The translations under genes and the position numbers were made by a program. Below the pieces are notes generated by a model. That model worked only from the letters and a program-made list of their open reading frames with translations, had not been told where the DNA came from and made no database searches. This document shows positions 9,065-16,361 of a DNA stretch of 64,000 nt, in pieces (position 1 is the stretch's first letter; each line of letters starts with the position of its first letter). Origin of the DNA: Tahibacter harae (GTDB lineage Bacteria; Pseudomonadota; Gammaproteobacteria; Xanthomonadales; Rhodanobacteraceae). The stretch lies in NCBI RefSeq assembly GCF_024437735.1, contig NZ_JANFQO010000001.1, positions 1 to 64,000 on the forward strand. Reading direction: 5' to 3'.

Positions 9065-9335
9065 GCACGGCTCGTTCTACCCCATCGCCCGCTTCGTCGA
9101 AAACGCGGATCCGGTGCTGTTCGTCTTCGCCACGGATACGCCGGCCCAGCGCAGAGCCCTGCGTGACGAGATGGTGGCGCGGCTGACGGCCATCGCGGAA
9201 CTCAGCGAGGCGCTGACGTACGCGCAGTTGGAGTCGCCGGACCCGCGCTCGCACTGCGGCTTTCTCGATTGCGTGGCGATCCTGTCGCGCGATGTGCGGG
9301 GCATGCTGGAAGCCAGTTTCCGTACCGGTCCCTGA
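9057..9335 (+). CDS. Small acidic hypothetical protein (possibly DUF3077-like)
   Basis: 92 residues beginning MSEHGSFYPIARFVENADPV; no signal peptide or membrane segment. The pattern, a short strand LFVF, then helix PAQRRALRDEMVARL, then a second helix with a DCVAILSRDVRGML block, recalls small DUF3077-type proteins seen in pseudomonad and xanthomonad accessory regions, but the match is weak. A good GGGAGG ribosome site lies 8 bases upstream inside the leader ORF. With the structured RNA and the 33-codon ORF it forms a compact cassette followed by its own terminator. Confidence 0.7.
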   Translation: MSEHGSFYPIARFVENADPVLFVFATDTPAQRRALRDEMVARLTAIAELSEALTYAQLESPDPRSHCGFLDCVAILSRDVRGMLEASFRTGP

Positions 9336-9345
9336 GTGAGGACGG

Positions 9346-9378
9346 CCGGGGCGGCATCGCGCCGCCCCGGTATTTCTT
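9346..9378 (+). terminator. Rho-independent-type terminator of the small-ORF cassette
   Basis: Perfect 10-pair stem CCGGGGCGGC (9346-9355) / GCCGCCCCGG (9361-9370) with a 5-base loop, followed by TATTTCTT. It lies 10 bases after the stop of the 92-residue gene, between convergent genes. Confidence 0.7.
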
Positions 9379-9448
9379 CGGCGCCGTCGAAAGTGCCACG
9401 GGTTGGCATCTTCCGATGCCGTTCGAATCTGGCCCGGGTGCCGGCCAA

Positions 9449-10738
9449 TCACGGGCTCTCGAAACCACTTGCAAAAATAGTGTCACCCGGAGCGAGAGAC
9501 GCCGCCAGAAAGTAATTCGGAACACCAGATCCGCTGCTGGGATTCGCATACCACGCAACCCTATTGTTCGCCATCCTGGGAAAGCTCCAGCGGCCATTGG
9601 AGCCACTGTAGTTGGTGATCTGTGTGGTGACGCCAGCAATAGCGTCGTAGATGAAGTAATTAGGCAACCCTGTTCCGCTGGTGGGATTGGCGTACCACGC
9701 GACTTTATTGTCCGCAGTTGCCGGATCGCTCCAGCGACCGTTGAAGCCGCTGTAGCTGGTGATTTGCGTGGTAATGCCAGAAACAGCATCATAGATGAAG
9801 TAATTGGGCACGGCTGTTCCGCTGGCGGGATTCGCGTACCAGACCACTTTGTTGCCGGCGATTGCCGGATCGCTCCAGCGGCCGTTGAAGCCACTGTAGT
9901 TTGTGATCTGCTTGGTGACGCCGGAAACGGTGTCATAGATGAAGTAGTTCGGCACTCCCGTTCCGCTGCTTGGGTTCGCGTACCAGACTACTTTGTTACC
10001 CGCAATCGCCGGATCGCTCCAGCGGCCGTTTCCACCGCTATAGTGAGTGATCTGCGTGGTAATACCGGAAGTGACGTCGTAGACGAAGTAGTTGGGCAAC
10101 TGCGTGCTGCTGGTGGGATTGGCGTACCAGACCACTTTATTGCCCGAAATTGCCGGATCGCTCCAACGACCGTTGAAGCCGCTGTAATTGGTGATCTGCG
10201 TCGTGACGCGAGAAATGGCGTCATAGATGAAGTAGTTCGGCACTCCCGTTCCGCTGGTGGGGTTCGCGTACCAAACCACTTTATTGCCCGAAGTCGCCGG
10301 AAGGCTCCAGCGGCCATTGCCGCCGCTGTAGTTGGTGATTTGCCTGGTCACGCCGGAGACGGCGTCATAGATGAAGTAGTTCGGCACTCCACTTCCACTG
10401 GTGGGATTCGCGTACCAGACTACTTTGTTACTCGAAACCACAGGGGCGCCCCAGCGGCCATTGGCGCCGCTGTAGCTAGTGATCTGCGTGGTGGTGCCGG
10501 AAACAGCGTCATAGATGAAGTAGTTGGGCAACCCTATTCCACTGGTGGGATTCGCGTACCAGACCACCTTATTTCCCGCAATTGCAGGATCGCTCCAGCG
10601 ACCATTGCCGCCGCTGTAATTGGTGAGCTGGTGGACTTCAAAACCACCAGCGAATACGTGAGGCCCGAGCAGAAAACCCAGGACAAGTGCCGATTCTGTC
10701 TTCCTCGGCACAGCGAATAAAACGAGTGAGAAAGACAT
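9449..10738 (-). CDS. Exported beta-propeller of eight near-identical blades with FE C-terminal tail
   Basis: 429 residues. A short N-terminal hydrophobic segment ends VFA/GG (about residue 30). From residue 36 it consists of eight tandem 48-residue units built on QITNYSGxNGRW, NKVVWYANPTSG and PNYFIYDAVSG, fitting a TolB/WD-type propeller blade with one unit per blade. The last unit is cut short and runs into the tail DTIFASGFESP. Blade identity is very high, implying recent amplification or gene conversion. Ligand unknown; TolB-type propellers bind proteins or polysaccharides. Not in an operon. The tail matches a motif in two other exported proteins of the window. Confidence 0.8.
   Translation of the reverse strand: MSFSLVLFAVPRKTESALVLGFLLGPHVFAGGFEVHQLTNYSGGNGRWSDPAIAGNKVVWYANPTSGIGLPNYFIYDAVSGTTTQITSYSGANGRWGAPVVSSNKVVWYANPTSGSGVPNYFIYDAVSGVTRQITNYSGGNGRWSLPATSGNKVVWYANPTSGTGVPNYFIYDAISRVTTQITNYSGFNGRWSDPAISGNKVVWYANPTSSTQLPNYFVYDVTSGITTQITHYSGGNGRWSDPAIAGNKVVWYANPSSGTGVPNYFIYDTVSGVTKQITNYSGFNGRWSDPAIAGNKVVWYANPASGTAVPNYFIYDAVSGITTQITSYSGFNGRWSDPATADNKVAWYANPTSGTGLPNYFIYDAIAGVTTQITNYSGSNGRWSFPRMANNRVAWYANPSSGSGVPNYFLAASLAPGDTIFASGFESP
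9509..10633 (-). repeat. Tandem 144-bp repeat array encoding propeller blades
   Basis: Eight units of 144 bp (48 codons), the last about 27 bp shorter, in frame within the propeller gene. Differences fall mainly in the YSGxN position and the 8-codon segment after NGRW. No spacers exist, so this is not a CRISPR array. Confidence 0.9.
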
Positions 10739-11174
10739 CGTGTCGGCTCCCGAACCGAGGCTGGTTTGCCTGTGACTCTAGCCGAGGAGAGTCGCCGGGT
10801 GAAATGGCAGCCCTGTCTGCCAGCCGATCGCAGGTCAGCAGAAGCGGGGACGGCTCGACGCTCTTTTGGATACCTTGAGAAGGTGCCCCTAAGTGCAGGA
10901 AATATGGGCGTGCACCGCATTGCAGCGGTCCAGATTGATTTCAACTGATGCCCCGGCAATGCGGATCACTGATGTCGCCTCCCAGCTACAATGCAATTCC
11001 TGAACGAGCGTATCCAGGCGTGGACTTCAACGTGCGCCGTAACCGGGTTGGCAGTACCACTGTCGAAGTGGATGGACTTGGTCTATCAAACACACCCGAG
11101 TTGATCTCTTTCCCGCTAAAGACGACCGGTTGCATAAGACACGCAGTAAAAGGCCTATCCACCACTTGGCCCAC
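10739..11174. other. Gene-free stretch
   Basis: Short frames on both strands exist but none has a recognisable protein or ribosome site. The propeller gene's promoter should lie in the left part. I see no repeat or strong hairpin. Confidence 0.5.
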
Positions 11175-11867
11175 TCAGCTCGCCAGCTCCGTATCGACGT
11201 ACCCCGGCCCATAAAAGGCCTCGTCCCCGGTACCTGCAGTCCGCACCGCGTTGGCAACCACACGCATGTTCGGTGACCTGAGCATTCCCCGGGCCTCGCC
11301 CGGTGAACAGCGCAGCCAGCGGGCGCGGTCTTCCAGGCGCACCACGACCGGAACGCGCGTGCCGTTGTAGGGGTCGACGGATTTGGTGCGGTAGAACACA
11401 CCGAAGGTAATGACCGCCTTGCCGTTGACGACGACCAAGTTGCACAGGCCAGCGAAGGTGACAGGGGCGGTTTCAGGCTGGAAGGACAGCACCGAGAAGG
11501 AACCGGTCGCGGTCCAGCCGGTGGCGGGGATCAGGCAACGCCGCGGTGGCTGGTCGGCCGCCCATAGCTCGCCGGTAACGCTGGAGCCGGGAACCATCTC
11601 CGCATCCAGCAGCCCGTGGCGCGCGGCCACCTCGCGGCGCTCGCCCGCGGCGGCCCAGCTGGGCACCAATCCCCATACGGCCGGCACGATGTCCACGTCG
11701 GTCATGGTGCGGACCAGGATGCGGGCGCGGCGCAGTGGCCGCACCACCCGGCGGGAAGCGGGCTGCAGGTGGGCGATGACCGCATCCCACAGCCGCACGG
11801 TGCGGGTCGGGTCGTTGGCGGGCGGCGGGTCGATCCAGAAGCTGTCCATGGCGGAGAGTACGTACAT
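11175..11867 (-). CDS. Divergent SRAP (YedK/HMCES)-like protein lacking catalytic residues
   Basis: About 230 residues from ATG 11867; a longer frame exists upstream but is low-complexity and lacks support. Landmarks of the SRAP fold are present in order: AVWGLVPSWA, RRCLIPATGW, VTFAGLCNL, and a strand-rich ITFGVFYRTKS followed by TRVPVVVRLEDRARWL. In YedK/HMCES the protein begins Met-Cys-Gly-Arg and uses Cys2 for a covalent link to abasic sites, with a His in HDRMPV. Here the N-terminus is MYVLS and the His segment reads YNGTRVPV, so Cys and His are missing. It may be a structural or DNA-binding derivative. The start lacks a clear ribosome site, so the N-terminus is uncertain. Confidence 0.6.
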   Translation of the reverse strand: MYVLSAMDSFWIDPPPANDPTRTVRLWDAVIAHLQPASRRVVRPLRRARILVRTMTDVDIVPAVWGLVPSWAAAGERREVAARHGLLDAEMVPGSSVTGELWAADQPPRRCLIPATGWTATGSFSVLSFQPETAPVTFAGLCNLVVVNGKAVITFGVFYRTKSVDPYNGTRVPVVVRLEDRARWLRCSPGEARGMLRSPNMRVVANAVRTAGTGDEAFYGPGYVDTELAS

Positions 11868-12312
11868 TTGTACGGGTCCGTAGGGTACGCCGGCAGGTGG
11901 TACGGGAAACGTTACAAGCTGTTGCGGCACCCGACCGAGGCGCAAGCTGAATGCCCCGCCGGGGAGCGGGCCTGGCGTACGGCGGACGGCCGCGCATTGG
12001 CCCGGCCAGGGCTGCCCACGGGGTCCTGGGCCATCCCACACAGGAGCGGGCGCTTCCGCCCGGACATCCCTTCAGACCCCACCGCCTTCCGACGCGCCCG
12101 GCCGTGGCGGGTGCAGGGCGCTTCCAGCCCGTCATCAGGCGCCCTTGGTGCCGGAGCGTGCCCTACCTCCGTAGCGCCTGCACGCGGTGTCAATAGCACC
12201 TTTGTACATAATGCAACACACTTGCAAAGTCGCTAATTTCCTTACCCGGCGATGCGCAGGAGCGTAAGCCTGAGCTGCGCGGTGCACCGCCGCTACGTCA
12301 ACGGAAGGACTT
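11868..12312. other. Intergenic stretch between divergent genes
   Basis: Separates the SRAP-like gene from the 155-residue gene. A repeated GTAC-containing segment (11864-11920) precedes the SRAP-like gene, and an AT-richer patch with TACATAAT (12205-12212) could hold a promoter for the plus-strand gene. No gene is seen. Confidence 0.4.
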
Positions 12313-12780
12313 ATGGCACAGAACCTGATCTCTCTCACCCTTTCCGACGCCGACCTGGCCGCCATCGATGGCGCGCTGGCCACGCTGGAAGAAAAGTTCG
12401 TACCCCTGATTTCCCTGCAACCCGGCGAAGTTCGCGCCCTGGCCAAGATGGGCGACAAATCCGAAGCCTTTTGCCGGCAGACACTGACCATCCTCGAACA
12501 GAACCCGCAGGTGGTTCCGCCCAGCCTGAACGTGGCCGAGGCCCAGGCCGACCTGCGCGCTGTCGACCAGTTGCGTCCGCGCATGGCGCGCCTGGAACGG
12601 CTGAGCAAACGCGCTGACGACACGGTTATCGCGCTGGGCAGCGACATCCTCACCGCCGCGCTGGAGGGTTACGCCCTGCTCCGCGTCTCCGGCAAAGGAC
12701 AGGGCCTGGAAAGCCTGCGCCAGGGATTGTCGGCACGCTTTGCCAAGAACCGGCGCGCGGCGGATCCTGAGCCGGCCTGA
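12313..12780 (+). CDS. Conserved hypothetical helical protein
   Basis: 155 residues, cytoplasmic, almost wholly helical, starting MAQNLISLTLSDADLAAIDG. I recognise the opening as that of a conserved uncharacterised family found in several Gram-negative groups, but no function is known to me. No motif of an enzyme is visible. AGGAC lies just upstream of the ATG. A clear terminator follows at 12805, so it is probably a single-gene unit. Confidence 0.75.
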   Translation: MAQNLISLTLSDADLAAIDGALATLEEKFVPLISLQPGEVRALAKMGDKSEAFCRQTLTILEQNPQVVPPSLNVAEAQADLRAVDQLRPRMARLERLSKRADDTVIALGSDILTAALEGYALLRVSGKGQGLESLRQGLSARFAKNRRAADPEPA

Positions 12781-12804
12781 TGGCGGTTCATCTGCATCCA
12801 AAAG

Positions 12805-12830
12805 GCCCCGCAATTGCGGGGCTTTCTGTT
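12805..12830 (+). terminator. Terminator after the 155-residue gene
   Basis: Stem GCCCCGC (12805-12811) / GCGGGGC (12816-12822), AATT loop, then TTTCTGTT; A-residues precede the stem. Confidence 0.8.
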
Positions 12831-13245
12831 GCCCGGCCTCCGGAAACGCAATCCACTGACACCCGGGGCACGCGCGTTCGCTGGCGGCGACCGGCGGCAA
12901 ATTGCGCTTCCACGCTTCCGGGTTGGTCGCCCAGGTGGATTCAGGCAGCAACGCCCGAAAACCACGCAGCGACGAGTGCCATTCAGCCATGAATGACTGA
13001 AATTCAGTCTCCGCCCACCCCGATTCAGACGCGCCTGTGCGGCGCAGCTGTCCGCGTTGATTGATTTTCAGCCGCCGGCCGCCTGGCATCACGCAACAGC
13101 GGACAAGCGCCGCTCATCCACGGCTGAATATGGGTCATGCGCGCCTGGAATTCAGCCGCCAGCGGCTGCTACGCCGTGTCGGATGAGTAGTTGGCGCACA
13201 AGGCCCTATCGGCGACACCGCGGCAAACATGCCGCCCCCACGCCG
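12831..13245. other. Gene-free stretch between convergent genes
   Basis: No frame here reads as protein on either strand and no strong hairpin is apparent beyond the terminator at its left edge. It contains several loose copies of ATTCAG but nothing I can assign. Confidence 0.45.
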
Positions 13246-13626
13246 TCAGCTTTCTTCGCCGCCCGGCTTGGACTCCGGCGCAGTACGTTGAGCCAGCGTC
13301 GGCGGCACATCGCCACCGCCGGCGATTCGTCCGCGGAACAGGGATACGCGCGCGAGCACTACCGTCGTCACCGGGACGGTGACGGACAGCAGCAATGGTA
13401 TCAGCAGTGGGTGTAGGGCCAGCCGTTTTTCCAGAAAGGAGTAGTACAGCGCGGCGGCAAGGCCTACGCACCAGCTGCCCAGGGTGTAGGCAAGCGCCGG
13501 TGGATGCATGCGGCCGAAGAAATCGGGCAGCCGCGCAAACCCGATCGCCGAGACCAATACGAAGAGTCCACTGAGGATCAGCAGGCCCGCAGCGAGCGCC
13601 TCGATCCAGAAAGCGCCGGCGCTCAT
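13246..13626 (-). CDS. mnhG: Mrp-type Na+/H+ antiporter subunit G
   Basis: 126 residues; three hydrophobic helices with the family signature GFARLPDFFGRMHPPA. Last gene of the Mrp operon. Its ATG (13626) overlaps the TGA of the F-subunit gene as ATGA. A hydrophilic tail (about residues 98-126) follows the last helix. It is needed for complex assembly in characterised Mrp systems. Confidence 0.9.
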   Translation of the reverse strand: MSAGAFWIEALAAGLLILSGLFVLVSAIGFARLPDFFGRMHPPALAYTLGSWCVGLAAALYYSFLEKRLALHPLLIPLLLSVTVPVTTVVLARVSLFRGRIAGGGDVPPTLAQRTAPESKPGGEES

Positions 13627-13901
13627 TCGATCACCTCGCCGCGCAGGATGAACTTGGCCATGGCCAGGGTGCTGACGAAGCCGAACAAGGTAATGGCCAG
13701 CGCAATCTCGAAATAGTGATCGCTCTGGTGGCTCATTCCGATCACCATTACGACGAGGATGGCGTGGAAATAGAGCAAGTCCAGGGCAAAGACCCGGTCC
13801 TGCGCGCGCGGGCCGCGCACGAGGCGGAACAGGACGAGCACTGACGCCAGCGCGTAGCAGCCGAGTGCGAACGGGATGGCGAAGGAGAGCAGCGTGCTCA
13901 C
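13623..13901 (-). CDS. mnhF: Mrp-type Na+/H+ antiporter subunit F
   Basis: 92 residues from a GTG start (13901) that overlaps the E-subunit stop as GTGA. Three helices with RLVRGPRAQDRVFALDLL, the MnhF/PhaF hallmark, between helices one and two. The mature length equals the family norm. Part of the membrane antiporter complex. Confidence 0.9.
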   Translation of the reverse strand: MSTLLSFAIPFALGCYALASVLVLFRLVRGPRAQDRVFALDLLYFHAILVVMVIGMSHQSDHYFEIALAITLFGFVSTLAMAKFILRGEVIE

Positions 13902-14395
13902 TCGAAGATCTCCCGGAGCGGCTGTTCGTAGCGCGCCTTGAACTGCAGGACGAAATCGCTTTCCTCCTGAACATCCCAGACGTGCAGCAGCAAGGCGCTG
14001 CGGTCGGCCGCGAGTTCCGACCACACCGTGCCCGGCACGATGGTGGTAACCAGCGCCAGGGCGGCCAGGCCGAGCGGGTCGCGCAGGTCCAGCGGTATCA
14101 CGACGAAGCGCGACGCGGGCTTGCGCCAGCGCCAGCGGATGACGTCCCTGGCCACCGCGACGTTGGATACGACTACGTCTCCGGCGACGCGCGCGATGAA
14201 GCGCAGCGCCACCGCAGGCCGGCGCAGGCGGATCCCGCTCAGTTGCAGCTTCGGGAACAGATGCGGAATGCCCAGGGCCAGCAGCAGGCCCAGGCTGAAC
14301 TGGCCGGGCGTCACCGTTCGCGCCAGAACCAGCCACGTACCCAGCAACATGCCGGAAAGCCAGGGCGCGGGAAGCAGGGTGTTCAGCAGCCTCAT
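13898..14395 (-). CDS. mnhE: Mrp-type Na+/H+ antiporter subunit E
   Basis: 165 residues; N-terminal helices, then VVIPLDLRDPLGLAALALVTTIVPGT-type segment (split motif DLRDPLG...TIVPGTVW) and the LHVWDVQEE strand typical of MnhE/PhaE. ATG overlaps the D-subunit stop as ATGA, implying translational coupling. Confidence 0.9.
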   Translation of the reverse strand: MRLLNTLLPAPWLSGMLLGTWLVLARTVTPGQFSLGLLLALGIPHLFPKLQLSGIRLRRPAVALRFIARVAGDVVVSNVAVARDVIRWRWRKPASRFVVIPLDLRDPLGLAALALVTTIVPGTVWSELAADRSALLLHVWDVQEESDFVLQFKARYEQPLREIFE

Positions 14396-16020
14396 GGCGG
14401 CAATGCTCCGCTGGGGTCCGCGGCCGCAGGGCCCGGCCGGGCATGGGCTTGCAGCACCGCGTCAATGTAGAGGCGCGGCGCTTCCAGCGTTGCCGCGGTG
14501 GCGGCGGCGTAGCGCATTACCGGCTCCGCGAACACCGACAGCACGCAGCCCGCGGCGATCATCAGCGCGATGGCGCCGCCTTCCGCGGCGCGCAAATGCG
14601 GCGCGACCTGCCCGCCCCTGGACCAGAAATGCCGGATGCCGGCCCGCGCCAGGGCGATGGTGCTGAACAAGCCCGACAGCAGCAGCAAGGCGATCAGCAC
14701 CCACGCGGCACGGGATATGCCGCCCTCGGTGTCTGCGGCGGCGGACAGCAGGGCGACTTTCGCCAGGAATCCCGACAAGGGCGGCAACCCGGCCACAAGC
14801 AGCGCGCTCGCAATGAAGGCCAGGCCGAGCAAGGCCAGGGAGACCGGGAAAACGCGGCCGATCAGCGGCAGCTGGTCATCGTCGAGATTGTCGTCTTCTT
14901 CCGGCGTCGTATCGGGTTCGGGATCGGGCGCACTGCTCCCGGCGCCGCTGCGCCTGACGAGTTCGACCAGCAGGAAAAGCGCGCTTGCCGAGAGCGTGGC
15001 GCTGACCAGGTAGAACAGCGCGGCCGCGACGAGCGCGGTCGAATGCATGCCGAGGGCGGCCATCAGCACGCCCGCGCTGGCAATCACGGAAAACGCGGCG
15101 ATCCGCTCCAGGCGGATCGACGCCACCAGCCCGGCGCTGCCGAGGGCGAGCGTCAACAGCCCGCCCGCCAGCAGTACGCCGCCGCCGAAGTACGCGGAAG
15201 CCCCGGCGTCGGCGGAAAACAGCAGGGTCCACAGCCGCAACACGGCGTAGAAGCCGACCTTGGTCATCAGCACGAACAGCGCCGCGACCGGCGCGCCGGC
15301 CGCGGTATAGGCGGGAACCAGCCATGCATTCAACGGCCAGATGGCGCCCTTGATCAGGAACGCCACGGCCAGGATGGCGGCGCTGGCGTGCAGCAATCCG
15401 CGATCCCGTTCCGGCACCAGCGGCAGCTTGTCGGCGATGTCGGCCATGGAAAGCGTGCCCATGACACCGTACAGAACGGCCAGGCCGATCAGGAAAAGGG
15501 ACGAAGCCAGCAGGTTCACCGCAATGTAGTGCATGCCCGAACGCACCCGGGTCCAGCCGGATCCGTGCAGCTGCAGCCCGTACGACGCCGCGAGCAGCAC
15601 TTCGAAAAACACAAACAGGTTGAACAGGTCGCCGGTGAGGAACGCACCGTTGAGGCCGAGCAGCTGCATCTGGAACAGCGGATGGAAATAGCTGCCGGCG
15701 CGGGACCATCCGGCTTCGGCGTACAGCGCCGCGCCGGTGCTGACCAGGCCAACCAGCACGAGCATCAGCACGGAAAGCCGGTCCGCGACCAGTACGATGC
15801 CGAACGGCGCCTGCCAGTTCGAGGCCAGGTATACCGCGACGCCGCCGGATTCGACCTCACGCAGCAGCAAGGCCGCGACGATCAGGCCCGCGCCGGTGGC
15901 CGCCACGTTGATCAGCGAACGCAACCGGCCCCGCTTTCCGCCGATCAGCAGCAGGACTGCCGCCGATACCAGCGGCAGGAGCACGGGCGCGATCATCAAG
16001 GCGGGCATGAGCGTCGTCAC
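14392..16020 (-). CDS. mnhD: Mrp-type Na+/H+ antiporter subunit D (NuoN/NuoM-like)
   Basis: 542 residues with about 14 membrane helices of the proton-translocating NuoM/NuoN family, including a FLIKGAIWPLNAWLVPAY segment that carries the conserved Lys of the channel. Starts at a GTG (16020) overlapping the C-subunit stop as GTGA. An unusual acidic insert with DPEPDTTPEEDDNLDDD lies at about residues 363-380, in a cytoplasmic or periplasmic loop; its role is unknown. Confidence 0.92.
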   Translation of the reverse strand: MTTLMPALMIAPVLLPLVSAAVLLLIGGKRGRLRSLINVAATGAGLIVAALLLREVESGGVAVYLASNWQAPFGIVLVADRLSVLMLVLVGLVSTGAALYAEAGWSRAGSYFHPLFQMQLLGLNGAFLTGDLFNLFVFFEVLLAASYGLQLHGSGWTRVRSGMHYIAVNLLASSLFLIGLAVLYGVMGTLSMADIADKLPLVPERDRGLLHASAAILAVAFLIKGAIWPLNAWLVPAYTAAGAPVAALFVLMTKVGFYAVLRLWTLLFSADAGASAYFGGGVLLAGGLLTLALGSAGLVASIRLERIAAFSVIASAGVLMAALGMHSTALVAAALFYLVSATLSASALFLLVELVRRSGAGSSAPDPEPDTTPEEDDNLDDDQLPLIGRVFPVSLALLGLAFIASALLVAGLPPLSGFLAKVALLSAAADTEGGISRAAWVLIALLLLSGLFSTIALARAGIRHFWSRGGQVAPHLRAAEGGAIALMIAAGCVLSVFAEPVMRYAAATAATLEAPRLYIDAVLQAHARPGPAAADPSGALPP

Positions 16021-16361
16021 GGCGTGTCCTGTTCGCCGTCGACATGGTCGGTTCCGCTGAGGCCGCGCGCGGCCAGCAGCACGACCAGGAACAAGGCCGT
16101 TGTCGCAAACCCGATCACGATCGCTGTCAACACCAGCGATTGGGGCATGGGATCGGTGTAGTGCTCAAGATTGGCCGGCAGGCCGGGCACGACCAGGGGC
16201 GGCTTGTCGATGACCAGGCTGCCCATGCTGAAAATGAAAAGGTTCACGGCGTAGGACAGCAGCGCCAGCCCGAGCACGACCTGGAACGTCCGCGGTCGCA
16301 GCACCAGCCAGATGCCGGAACCGGCGAGCACACCGATGACCAGGGCGAGCAGGACTTCCAT
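16017..16361 (-). CDS. mnhC: Mrp-type Na+/H+ antiporter subunit C (NuoK-like)
   Basis: 114 residues, three helices; NuoK-like with LALLSYAVNLFIF and DPMPQSLVLTAIVIGFA, the family signature that precedes the last helix. Its ATG overlaps the TGA of the upstream subunit by one base (TGATG). Confidence 0.92.
   Translation of the reverse strand: MEVLLALVIGVLAGSGIWLVLRPRTFQVVLGLALLSYAVNLFIFSMGSLVIDKPPLVVPGLPANLEHYTDPMPQSLVLTAIVIGFATTALFLVVLLAARGLSGTDHVDGEQDTP

Noticed and set aside
9509-10633. Regular repeat that could suggest a CRISPR array
   Set aside because: Units are 144 bp, contiguous, in frame and protein-coding; there are no spacers or cas genes.
10948-11214. 88-codon plus frame between propeller and SRAP-like genes
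   Set aside because: No family, no ribosome site, and its end overlaps the SRAP-like gene.
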